64,000 nucleotides of DNA, taken from contig JBGTSJ010000001.1 in NCBI GenBank assembly GCA_041940305.1, positions 248,001-312,000 of the forward strand. The letters are read 5' to 3'. The DNA comes from JBGTSJ01 sp041940305 (GTDB taxonomy: Bacteria; Planctomycetota; Planctomycetia; Planctomycetales; Planctomycetaceae). The notes under the pieces were generated by a model. The model saw only the letters and a program-made list of their open reading frames with translations, searched no databases and was not told where the DNA came from. Shown here in pieces: positions 44,300 to 53,600 of this stretch. The position numbers and the translations under genes were made by a program. Within the stretch, counting starts at the first letter, position 1, and every line of letters starts with the position of its first letter.

Positions 44300-45303
44300 T
44301 CCGCCGCCGGTGTGATGGCCGACTGGAATCGGGGACGTTGATGCCGCGCGGAGCGCTCCTCTTCGAGTCGCGGCTCAACGGAAGGATAGCGTCCGGCGGA
44401 TTTACGCTTGTAGAGCTGCTGGCGGCGCTGGCGATCAGCCTGCTGCTCATCGCCGCGATCTCCGCAGCCCTCAATATCTATCTGCGTGTGACGACGACCG
44501 GACAACTGGCCGTCGAACGGCAGCAGGTGACGCGTGCGGTCCTTGATCAGATGACTCGCGACGTCGCGTCGATCGTCTTCCGGCCGTCCGACACGCTGAC
44601 GAGCGAGCCGGCGACATCGACATCCACAACCGGCGGCACGGGCGATGTTGAGGATGAGGCAGCGATGGAGGAGGACTCGACGTCCGTCGTGGTCGAGGAT
44701 CCGTCGGGGGGCGTCTCCTCCACGAGCATCGGACTGGTGGGGGACTCGCAGACGCTGCTGCTGAACATCAGCCGCCCGCAGCGTGACCTCGGCTACACGC
44801 CGCCGCTGATGGCGACATCGCTCACCACCCGCAGCAGCGATCTGATGTCGGTGTCCTGGTTTCTTGCAACTCCGGGGGGACCGGGACTCTCCGGCGCGGT
44901 CGGCAATCTCGCCCAGCAGCGCCTGCCGGCGAGCGAACGGCGCTCGTCCGTGTATCAGTCCGCCGTCGGACTCGCGCGGCTGGAAGGAGACCGGATGGCG
45001 ATCGATCACGCCGATCTGGAGAGCGACGTCGATGCGCTGGCGCTCGCATCACAGGTCCTGGCGCCCGAGGTCGCATCGCTGCAGTTTCGATACTTCAACG
45101 GCACGGCGTGGGTCGACAGTTGGGACAGCACCGCGATGGATGCGCTTCCCTTGGCGATTGAAGTGACCATCGGCTACCGCGATCCGCCCGACAAGGACGA
45201 CCGGCTGGCGGATCTGACGGGAACAGTGCGGATCGGGCAGACGGTGCGGCACGTGATCGCAGTGCCGGCGGCGGAACCGAACGCGGCGACGAGCGTGCTG
45301 TAG
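44296..45303 (+). CDS. gspJ: Minor pseudopilin GspJ
   Basis: A 335-residue minor pseudopilin. ATG 44296 overlaps the gspI stop (ATGA). The leader is 35 residues and includes ALLFESRLNG, shared with gspH. The cut site is G35 before F36, then FTLVELLAALAISLLLIAAI with Glu at mature position 5. A Thr/Ser/Glu/Asp-rich insertion (about 95-140) is unusual for the family. The tail (LPLAIEVTIGYRDPPD) fits the GspJ C-terminal strand. GspJ joins GspI and GspK at the pseudopilus tip. Confidence 0.88.
   Translation: MIRRRCDGRLESGTLMPRGALLFESRLNGRIASGGFTLVELLAALAISLLLIAAISAALNIYLRVTTTGQLAVERQQVTRAVLDQMTRDVASIVFRPSDTLTSEPATSTSTTGGTGDVEDEAAMEEDSTSVVVEDPSGGVSSTSIGLVGDSQTLLLNISRPQRDLGYTPPLMATSLTTRSSDLMSVSWFLATPGGPGLSGAVGNLAQQRLPASERRSSVYQSAVGLARLEGDRMAIDHADLESDVDALALASQVLAPEVASLQFRYFNGTAWVDSWDSTAMDALPLAIEVTIGYRDPPDKDDRLADLTGTVRIGQTVRHVIAVPAAEPNAATSVL
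44353..44381. repeat. 29-base exact repeat, copy in gspJ
   Basis: Identical to 43125-43153 in gspH (see that entry). It encodes ALLFESRLNG directly before the prepilin cut site. Confidence 0.75.
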
Positions 45304-45338
45304 GGGGAAGAGCGGTACGTGAACAGGCGGCTCAGGCA

Positions 45339-47129
45339 ATGAAGAAGAATCGCAACTTGCCAAATGATCGTTGCCAATTGCAAATTGGCGCCCGGCAGGG
45401 GCCAATTTGCAATTGGCAATTCGCAATTTGCAATGATCAATCTTCTTTCGTTCGAGCCATTGCCGCGGGCATGCGTCCGAACAACGGATCCCGCCGCGCA
45501 GGCAGTGCACTCATTGTCGTCCTCGTGCTCATCGTGATGCTTTCGCTGGCGGCGTATACGTTTTCGGAGACGATGATCGTCGAAAACGAGGCGGCGGAAT
45601 TCGCGTCGCGGCAGGCGCAGGCGCGGGCGTATGCGGAATCGGGCGTGGAGTATGCGGCGGCCGTACTGGGGAGCCTGCCCGAAGAGGGGGTGATCCTCAA
45701 TCTGTACCACGAGCCTTCGCAGTACGGGGCCGTGCTGGTGCAGGACGCCGGTACCCCGCGGACGCGCGGCCGGTTTACGTTTGTGGCGCCCGTTGAGACG
45801 GATTCCGCCTCGCAGCGCGTGCGGGCCGGCCTGATGGACGAATCCGCCCGGCTCAACGTCAACACGGTCCTCTCCTACGAACTGGATGAGGAAGAGGTCC
45901 GGGCGATGTTCGCCAACATTCCGGGGATGACTGACGAAGTCATCGACGGCATCCTCGATTGGATCGACAGCGACGACGATCGCCGTTCGTTCGGCGCCGA
46001 GAGCGATGTGTACGAAACGCTGGCTCCTCCCTATACCGCCCGCAACGGCCCGATCGAGTCGCTCGACGAGTTGCTGCTGGTCAGCGGTGTGACGCCGCAA
46101 CTGCTCTACGGGGAGGATGCCAACCGCAACGGGCTGCTCGATCCCAACGAGGACGACGGCGACGCGTCGCTGCCGATCGACAACGCCGACGGCGTTCTCG
46201 ATCCGGGCTGGTCCGCGTTTCTCACCGTCTACAGCCGGGAGTCGAACCTGCGGATCGACGGGACCGACAAGATCGACGTCAACCAGAGCCTGCTGGTCGA
46301 CCTGTACGACGTGCTGGCCGAGGAGATGGGGGAGGACGTCGCGCTGTTCATCACGGCGTACCGGCTGTTCGGGGCGACGAACGTCGAGCCGCTCGATGAA
46401 GAGACCGGAGGACTGAACACAACGGGCGACCAGTCGACGGACGAGGCGCTGCAGGACGCCGCCCAGGGGCTGGCGAGGGCGGTGGCGGGGGGCGAGGGAA
46501 CGATCACTCGCGGCGGACTGGACCTCACGAAGAGCCCGGAAGTGGAGATCGAGTCGCTCTATGAACTGATTGACGCAGAAGTCGAGGCCGAGATTGACGG
46601 CGAGGACGTGACCCTCACCAGTCCCTGGACGAGCGATCCCGGCAGCCTTGTCGAGTCGCTGCCGTTGATCTTCGGCACGCTGACGACGACGCCGTCGCAG
46701 TTCATCGAGGGGCGGATCAACATCAACCAGGCGCGCAAGGAGGTGCTGCTGGGGATTCCGGGAATGGAGCCGGACGTGGCGGAGGGGATCGTGTCGTCGC
46801 AGTTGATCGGCGATGACGGCTCGCCCATGACGAACCTGCTCGAGATGCGGCAAACGCCAGGCTGGCTGCTGATCGAGGGGATGGCGGACGTCACAATGAT
46901 GCGGCGGCTGGACAAGTACATCACGGCCGCCGGAGACGTGTACCGCGTGCAGGTATTGGGTCACTTTGATCAGGGTGGACCGGTTGTGCGGGTCGAAGCG
47001 GTGATTGACCGGGGTGAGTTTCCGCCGCGGATCCTCAGCCGCCGCGACCTGACGCAACTCGGCCCGGGATATCTGCCGGAATGGCTGACGCCCGGGGGAG
47101 CGCCGTCGGCCGGCGGAGGTGTGCGATAG
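45339..47129 (+). CDS. gspK: Minor pseudopilin GspK
   Basis: A 596-residue tip pseudopilin, larger than the family norm near 320. The hydrophobic segment is GSALIVVLVLIVMLSLAAYT after the cut at G55. As in other GspK proteins there is no Glu at mature position 5. The body carries the helix-hairpin-helix repeats typical of GspK (VIDGILDWIDSDDDR; GRININQARKEVLLGIPGM). The first 40 or so residues come from the third AT-rich element. ATG 45471 would give a 10-residue leader that avoids the element and is a real alternative. Confidence 0.88.
   Translation: MKKNRNLPNDRCQLQIGARQGPICNWQFAICNDQSSFVRAIAAGMRPNNGSRRAGSALIVVLVLIVMLSLAAYTFSETMIVENEAAEFASRQAQARAYAESGVEYAAAVLGSLPEEGVILNLYHEPSQYGAVLVQDAGTPRTRGRFTFVAPVETDSASQRVRAGLMDESARLNVNTVLSYELDEEEVRAMFANIPGMTDEVIDGILDWIDSDDDRRSFGAESDVYETLAPPYTARNGPIESLDELLLVSGVTPQLLYGEDANRNGLLDPNEDDGDASLPIDNADGVLDPGWSAFLTVYSRESNLRIDGTDKIDVNQSLLVDLYDVLAEEMGEDVALFITAYRLFGATNVEPLDEETGGLNTTGDQSTDEALQDAAQGLARAVAGGEGTITRGGLDLTKSPEVEIESLYELIDAEVEAEIDGEDVTLTSPWTSDPGSLVESLPLIFGTLTTTPSQFIEGRININQARKEVLLGIPGMEPDVAEGIVSSQLIGDDGSPMTNLLEMRQTPGWLLIEGMADVTMMRRLDKYITAAGDVYRVQVLGHFDQGGPVVRVEAVIDRGEFPPRILSRRDLTQLGPGYLPEWLTPGGAPSAGGGVR
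45350..45452. repeat. AT-rich palindromic element in the gspK leader
   Basis: About 103 bases. GTTGCCAATTGCAAATTGGC on the left pairs with CCAATTTGCAATTGGCAA on the right. The element ends CAATCTTCTTTC, matching the ends of the two other copies. Confidence 0.8.
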
Positions 47130-47187
47130 GCGACAATGTGGCCTTTTTGCAACCCGCCCGACCTCCCGCGACGTAGAACTATAAGAG

Positions 47188-47207
47188 CGGCAGACGTAAG
47201 TCTGCCG
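47188..47207. repeat. Small palindrome before the PilM/GspL gene
   Basis: Perfect 8-base arms CGGCAGAC and GTCTGCCG around GTAA in the 137-base gap after gspK. No T tract follows. Probably another dispersed palindrome family. Confidence 0.6.
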
Positions 47208-47266
47208 AGAGCAGCGGCGATGCGATCGCACGCTGCCGTCGGCCGCTTGGCACTGGCAATGTAACC

Positions 47267-48766
47267 ATGTCCGAACTTCTGGCACTCGATTGGGAAACCG
47301 GGACGCTTCGCGGAGTCGCCGTGCGCACCGCGGGGGGCGAATCGTCGCTGCTGGGAGATTTCTCCGTCGAGTGGCCGGAGAGCCTGGCGGAGGTCACCGA
47401 CGTAGCGGCGACGACCGAGCAGCTTAAGCAGTGTCTCGCCAAATTGCCGTCCAGGCCAGAGCGGGTACTGACGGTCCTGCCGCGTGACGCAGTCGTCGTC
47501 CGCAAGCTGGACCTGCCTGACGTTCCGGACAACGAACTCCCGGACCTCGTCCGGCTGCAGGCGGCGACGAAGCTGGCGACCCCGGTCGACAAACTGGTGC
47601 TCGACTATCTGCCGCTGCCGAAGTCGGAGGATCATCCGGGCCGTTCGGTGCTGCTGGTGACCGTGGAAGGGGACCGGCTGCGCAATCTGAACGAGGCGCT
47701 GCAGGAAGCGGGGCTGGAGCCGGTCGGGTGCGTGACGAGTGCAACGACCGTAGCGGAACTGGCTGCGCGAGCCGCGCAGGTGGACGCCGCGGGAGCTGCG
47801 ACCTTGATCGCGTATCAGCACGGCCCGCGAATGGAGCTGTCGGTGCTGTTCCGAGGGCGCCTGATCTTCGCCCACGCGGTTCGGTTGCCGTCGGAGTCGT
47901 CGCGCGGGCACGTGCAGCCGCTGATGGCCGAACTCTCCCGCGTGCTGGTGGCGGCCCGTCAGGTGGATCATGCGGCCGAGATCCAGAACGTCCTCGTGAT
48001 TCAGGACGGGGCGACCGACGAACTCGTGCTGCAGGCGCTGCGGGATCGGTTTCCCGAGCGGGTGCGGCAACTGGATACGGCAGAAATTGGACGTGTCGTC
48101 GGCCTGGGAATGGCGGAGGCGGCGCGGCACTCTTTTCCCGCACTGGGAGCGGTGCTGGCGGAGAGTGGGGCGCAGGTTCCGGGGATCGACTTCCTGCGGC
48201 CGCGCAAGGCGGTTGTGGCCAGAGATCCGCGGTATAAGAAGTACGGAACAATCGCCGCAGCGGTGGCGGCCGTGCTCCTGATCGCAGGATGGACCTACGC
48301 GTCCATGCTCGGCAGCCGCGACGATCAGATTGCCGGGCTGGAAGTGGAACTCGCCAGCCTGGACAAGCTGCTGGAACGGCCGCAGACCAAAGAGACTCTC
48401 GACGCGGCCGATGCGCTCGACGCCTGGTCATTGGGGACGGCGTCTCCGCTGGAGACGTTCGGCGAGTTCCAGACGCACCTCGCCGGGACCGACCGGCTGT
48501 ACTTCACTTCGCTGCGGTTCTCTCCCGAGACCCGCGACGCGGTCGCGCATATTCGCGGCAGCGGATTCGCGCGGCAGCGGCGCGACGTCGAGGATCTGTA
48601 TCAGCGGCTGCGCGACGCGGGATATCGCGTCCGGCCGCAGACCGTTATTCCTGGATCGCGGCGCGATCCGGATTACCCGTTCGCGTTCGACCTGGATGTG
48701 GACGTGCTCCGGCCGGAGACGCCCAACGCCGCATCCACGACGCTGCCTCCTGCCGGTCGCGGCTGA
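47267..48766 (+). CDS. GspL-like assembly protein (PilM-PilN type fusion)
   Basis: A 499-residue bitopic membrane protein. Residues about 1-310 have the actin-like PilM/GspL pattern (LLALDWETGTLRGVAV; RVLTVLPRDAVVVRKLDLP). One membrane helix is near 325-345, then a coiled coil and a ferredoxin-like periplasmic domain (about 390-490). This combines the cytoplasmic part of GspL with its periplasmic part, or PilM with PilN. It should link GspE to the inner-membrane platform. ATG 47267. It follows gspK after a small palindrome. Confidence 0.82.
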   Translation: MSELLALDWETGTLRGVAVRTAGGESSLLGDFSVEWPESLAEVTDVAATTEQLKQCLAKLPSRPERVLTVLPRDAVVVRKLDLPDVPDNELPDLVRLQAATKLATPVDKLVLDYLPLPKSEDHPGRSVLLVTVEGDRLRNLNEALQEAGLEPVGCVTSATTVAELAARAAQVDAAGAATLIAYQHGPRMELSVLFRGRLIFAHAVRLPSESSRGHVQPLMAELSRVLVAARQVDHAAEIQNVLVIQDGATDELVLQALRDRFPERVRQLDTAEIGRVVGLGMAEAARHSFPALGAVLAESGAQVPGIDFLRPRKAVVARDPRYKKYGTIAAAVAAVLLIAGWTYASMLGSRDDQIAGLEVELASLDKLLERPQTKETLDAADALDAWSLGTASPLETFGEFQTHLAGTDRLYFTSLRFSPETRDAVAHIRGSGFARQRRDVEDLYQRLRDAGYRVRPQTVIPGSRRDPDYPFAFDLDVDVLRPETPNAASTTLPPAGRG

Positions 48767-48801
48767 ACAGCGACATCACTCACTTCTCACCAATCACCAT
48801 C

Positions 48802-50544
48802 ATGCAACCACGCGAGAAAATCCTGGCCGGGGCGCTGGCGGCGGTGGTCGTGTTCATGGTGTTCCGCACCACGCTCGACAACTGGTTCCTGGCGCCACTC
48901 CGCGCGCGGAACACGCAGATCAAGTCGCTGCAGCAGTCGGTGGAAACGCGATCACAGGAGAAGGACGACTTCCTGGCGGCCACGCGGCGCCTCGGAGAAT
49001 GGCGCGACGCCAGCCTCCCCCCCGACCAGTACGACGCCCAGCGCGAGTACCAGGAGTGGCTCACCGATATGGCCCAGATTTCCGGCTGGGAGAACGTCGC
49101 CATTTCGCTCGGTTCGCGCACGCTGCGGGGACCGTACACAAGCGTCGCCATCACGGTGGAAGGCCGTGCCACGCTGGATGAGGTGAATTCATTTCTCAAA
49201 CGCGTCGAGGAGACGAAACTGCTGCACCGGATCGTCGGTCTTGACGTCAGCAGCCCGTCCTTCGACGGCAACCCGCCGCTGAACGTGACGCTGACCGCCG
49301 AGGGACTGGCTCTCACCGACGCCGCGTCCCGGACGCGGCTGTTCCCGACGACCGGACTGGCCGCCGACGTGACGGCCAGTCAGAACAGCATCAAAGTCGT
49401 CTCCGCGGAAGGGTTCCCGGAAGAGACGCCGTTTCGCGTGCGGATCGGTGAAGAGTTTCTCAGCGTCGTCGAAATCGGCGGCGACGGGTGGAAGGTGGAA
49501 CGGGGAATCGCCGGAACGATTCCGGCGCAGCATTCCGCGGACGTGGACGTGGAACTGATGCCGCTGAAGGCGGGGGACTCCGATGAGTCGAACATTCCGC
49601 TGCCGGCGGTCGAGCGGCTGTTCGTCAAAGCGCGGCCCCGGTCGACGGGGGGCGTGCAGATTGCCGGCGATCTCCCTCCGGCGTCGCAGGGGAAACCTTG
49701 GACGACGGAACTCAATCTGAAGAACTGGAATTCCGCCGAGGGGAGGCCCATCTATAAGCTCGGTCCCGACGCGCCGGCGGGTATGTTCCTCGACGCCGAG
49801 CTTGGCAAGCTCTCCTGGACGCCCGCCGCCGACGCCGAACTCCGCGAGTACGACGTGCCGGTCGCGGTGTATGGCGACGATGAATCCGCGCCGGTCCTGG
49901 AGACGAACCTCACCGTCGAGGTACGCAAGCCGAACAACCCGCCGGAACTCCGCCTGCAACGCTCCGTCTCGGTCTGGCTGGGGCGGCCATTCACCTACAA
50001 GATCCTGGCGGAGGATGATGACCTGCCGGATGACCGGCTGCAATTCTCGCTTTCGGGGGAGGACGTGCCGGAGGGGCTCCGGATCAGCGGCTCCACCGGG
50101 ATGCTCGTGTGGACCCCCTCGGCCGAGCTCCCGCTGGGGGACATGGAGGTGGAGGTCAGCGTGACCGACAACGGCTCCCCGCCCGAGACCGACACGGCGA
50201 CCCTCACGCTCGATCTGCGCGACGACGTGGCGCTGTACACGTACTACGTCGGCTACGTAATTCAGGGAAACCGGAGCGAAGCGTGGCTTCTGGACCGGAC
50301 CACCAATCGTCGCACGCGACTGTACGTCGGCGACAAGCTCTCAGTTGCGGACATCACGGGCACCGTGGAGGAGATCGAGCGGGACTACCTGCGGGTCCGT
50401 TCGTCCGGCCAACTGCTTGAGCTGGCGCAGGGGTCGAATCTGCGAAGTTTGAAGCCGGTCGCCGAGACGGCCTCGCCTGTAAGTGTCGATCCGGACGAGA
50501 CTTCAGGCGACGATGCCGCGACCGATCCGTCTGTCGAAAACTGA
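48802..50544 (+). CDS. GspM/PilO-like protein fused to cadherin-like folds and a GspC/PilP-like tail
   Basis: A 580-residue bitopic membrane protein. After a membrane helix (about 7-24) and a short coiled coil, residues about 65-180 look like the PilO/GspM ferredoxin-like domain. A region of beta folds follows (about 180-300). Two putative cadherin/dystroglycan-like folds (about 315-375 and 395-470) carry GKLSWTPAADAE and STGMLVWTPSAELPLGD. The tail (about 485-545: VIQGNRSEAWLLDRTTNR, then GDKLSVADITGTV) resembles the HR domain of GspC or PilP that contacts the secretin. No separate gspC is in the locus, so this tail may replace it. ATG 48802. Confidence 0.75.
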   Translation: MQPREKILAGALAAVVVFMVFRTTLDNWFLAPLRARNTQIKSLQQSVETRSQEKDDFLAATRRLGEWRDASLPPDQYDAQREYQEWLTDMAQISGWENVAISLGSRTLRGPYTSVAITVEGRATLDEVNSFLKRVEETKLLHRIVGLDVSSPSFDGNPPLNVTLTAEGLALTDAASRTRLFPTTGLAADVTASQNSIKVVSAEGFPEETPFRVRIGEEFLSVVEIGGDGWKVERGIAGTIPAQHSADVDVELMPLKAGDSDESNIPLPAVERLFVKARPRSTGGVQIAGDLPPASQGKPWTTELNLKNWNSAEGRPIYKLGPDAPAGMFLDAELGKLSWTPAADAELREYDVPVAVYGDDESAPVLETNLTVEVRKPNNPPELRLQRSVSVWLGRPFTYKILAEDDDLPDDRLQFSLSGEDVPEGLRISGSTGMLVWTPSAELPLGDMEVEVSVTDNGSPPETDTATLTLDLRDDVALYTYYVGYVIQGNRSEAWLLDRTTNRRTRLYVGDKLSVADITGTVEEIERDYLRVRSSGQLLELAQGSNLRSLKPVAETASPVSVDPDETSGDDAATDPSVEN

Positions 50545-50674
50545 ATCCATCGCCGCAATTCGACTGCGGAAGATGCGCAAAGTTTGTCGATATTGACGAT
50601 TGTACGGCCCTCCCCTCCGGTTGGGGTCGTCTCCGTCCGCGCGGAGGACGGCTACGCAGCAGGGATGCGACTTC

Positions 50675-53600
50675 ATGCCCCTCGGTCGATTCGATACTTC
50701 CCGATTCCGGGTCCTCGCCACCGCGGTGCTTTCGATCGCACTCACCGCCTCGCCGGTGCTGCGCGCGGATGAGCCGATCTCACCAAAGCCCCAGGCCCTC
50801 GTTGACGCCCGCAATGCCCGGGCCGACGCCGAAGCCGAAGTTCCGCTCCTGCGGATGAACTTCATCTCCACTCCTTGGGAGAAGGTGCTGGAGCACATCG
50901 CCGAAGAGACTGGCTCGCAGCTCGTGGTGCACGACATGCCCCCGGGCCGCTACAGCCGCCGCGACCTGACGCGCTACAACCGCACGCAGGCGGTGCAGAT
51001 CATCAACCAGGAACTCGAGCCGCTCGGATTCCGCGTCCTGGAGAAGGACAAGTTCCTCACCGTCATCCAGATTCAGCGGGCGCGGGTGGAGTATCCGCGA
51101 GCGACGTACGGTCCGGCAGACGATGCGAATGCTGCCGGCGAAATTCGCGGCAGCCGTCCCGCCCCGAACGGCTCGCCCGCACCGTTCCCGGGCACAGGGG
51201 AACGTGTCGCGCAGCCGGTCGCGCGTCCGCCGCAGCCGACCGCATCGCAGATCCTGCTTGCGGGTCAGGAAACTCCGGCCGAGGATGCCGGACCGCAGAC
51301 GGTAACGGTCAAGACGGAGCGGCCGATCATCGAGGTCGCCCAGCAGTTGTATGCGGCGTTTCGCGAGCGGGCCGAACTGGTGCAGACCGGTCCCGACGAA
51401 CTGCCGGCGTTTCGTGTCTACCGTTCCTCCGATCCGGCGGCCCCCGACGCCGAGCGCGAAGTTTGGTTCACCGTTTCGATGGACACCGCCGCAGGTGAGT
51501 TCCACATCGAGGCGGACGAAAAGGTCGCCGCCAGTTTAGTGGCGCTGATCAGAACGCTCGACCGCCCCGCGGCGCCGGGCGAGACGACGCGGATCGTTCC
51601 GGACGCCGAGAACGCGGACGAGATGGCCCGTCAGTTGGACGAGCAGCTCGACCGGCTCGAAAACGCGCAGCGGCGCCAGCCGGGCGATCCGGATGCGCCG
51701 GCCGACCCGACCGTGCCCCCCGAGATGCTGGGCAACCTGCGCGGGGACGTGACCGTCGAAGCGCTGGCCGATCTCGACCTGCTCATCATCCGCGGCAACG
51801 AGCGGGACGTCGAAGCGGTCATGGCCGTGATCGACATTATCGAAGAGATGGCGATCGGCGCCACTCCCGGCATCCAGCTGTTCTTTCTGAACAATGTCGA
51901 CTCGGAGTCGCTCGCCGCACTGCTCAACGACGTCTACGAACGGCTGACGAACCTGAGCGCCGGCACCGCCGCATCAGCCCGGCAGACGCGGGCCGTCGCA
52001 ATTGTGCCGGTCGTCCGTCCGAATGCCATCCTGATTCTCGCGCCGCAGAACTCGATCGAGTCGATCCTCGATCTGGCCGAGCAGCTCGATCAGCCGGTGA
52101 CTCCCGGCACGGAAGCCGAGGTGTTCTACCTGCGGAGCGCGATCGCCTCGCAGGTCGTCACGCAACTGGAGCAGTTCTACGAAGAACGGCCGGGACTGGG
52201 AACGCAGATCCGCATCGTGGCGGATGTCCGCACCAACTCGGTCATCGTGAATGCCAGTCCGTCTGAGCTCGCCGAGGTCAGCAAGCTGATCCGGCAGATC
52301 GACCGCGGACCGAAAGCGGTCGCACAGGTCCGGGTTGTGCCGCTGGAGAACGCACTCGCCGATGAGATGGCGGAGTTCCTGAATTCGATCATTCAGGGAG
52401 TCATCAATCCGGCTCAGACGACCGGGCAACAGTTTGCAGTGCAGGGGACCGGCGGCGACCAGGCGCTCCGCGACTCGAAGTCCATGGTGCTGGAGTTCCT
52501 GACCACGGACGGGACCGCCCAGCGGCTGATCCGCTCCGGCCTGCTGACGGACGTGCGCATCACGGGAGACATCCGCACCAACACGCTGACGGTCACCGCG
52601 CCGCAGGCCAGCATGCCGCTGGTCCTGGAGCTGATCCGCACGCTCGACCAGCCGACGACGACCGTCGCCGACATCAAGGTCTTCCCGCTGCAGAACGCCG
52701 ACGCAGAAGCCGCGGCCGAACTGCTGCTGACGCTGTTTCCCGAGAGCGAGGAAGGGCAGCCCGGCGTGCAGATCGCGGGAGCGGAAGGGTTTGGCAGCGC
52801 CCTGGTGCCGCTACGGGTCTCGGTGGATCCCCGGACGAACACCGTCATCGCCGTCGGCAGCCAGGAAGTGCTGCAGATCGTCGAAGCGGTGCTGTTCCGC
52901 ATCGACGCTGCTGACGCCCGCAATCGCCGCACGGAAGTCCTGCGTCTGCGCAACAGCCCGGCGAACGACGTCGCCATCGCGATCAACCAGTTCCTGCAGT
53001 CGCAGCGCGATTTGCTGCAGATCGATCCCAACCGGATCAGCACGAGCGAGCTGCTGGAACAGGAAATCATCGTCACGCCGGAGCCGATCAGCAACAACCT
53101 GATCATCAGCGCGACGCCGCGGTACTTTGACACCGTCCTTAAGCTGGCGCGCGAGCTGGATCGCGAGCCGGCGCAGGTGATGATCCAGGCGCTGATCGTG
53201 GAGGTCACGCTCGACGACACCGACGAGTTCGGCGTCGAGCTGGGATTCCAGGATCCGACGCTGTTCGACCGCAGCGTGGCGGACACTCCGGTGACGGTCA
53301 CCGAAACCACCACGCTTCCCAATGGCACGCAAACGACGACGCAGCGGATCATTTCGCAGACGGCGTTGCCGGGCTTCCTGTTCAACAATGCTCCTTTGGG
53401 GAACAACGTCGGCGGGAACACCAGCAGCATCGGCACGCAGGGCTTGAGCAACTTCGCGCTGGGCCGGATCAACAATGATCTCGGATTCGGCGGCCTCGTT
53501 CTGTCGGCCAGTTCGGAGGCCGTCAGCGCGCTGCTGCGGGCGCTGTCGGCGCACCGCAATGTGCAGATCCTCAGCCGTCCTCAAATCCTGGCATTGGACA

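Noticed and set aside
45174..47285. 703-codon minus-strand frame opposite gspK and the end of gspJ
   Set aside because: It is antisense to well-recognised pseudopilin genes and contains no domain. Part of its apparent repeats comes from the AT-rich element.
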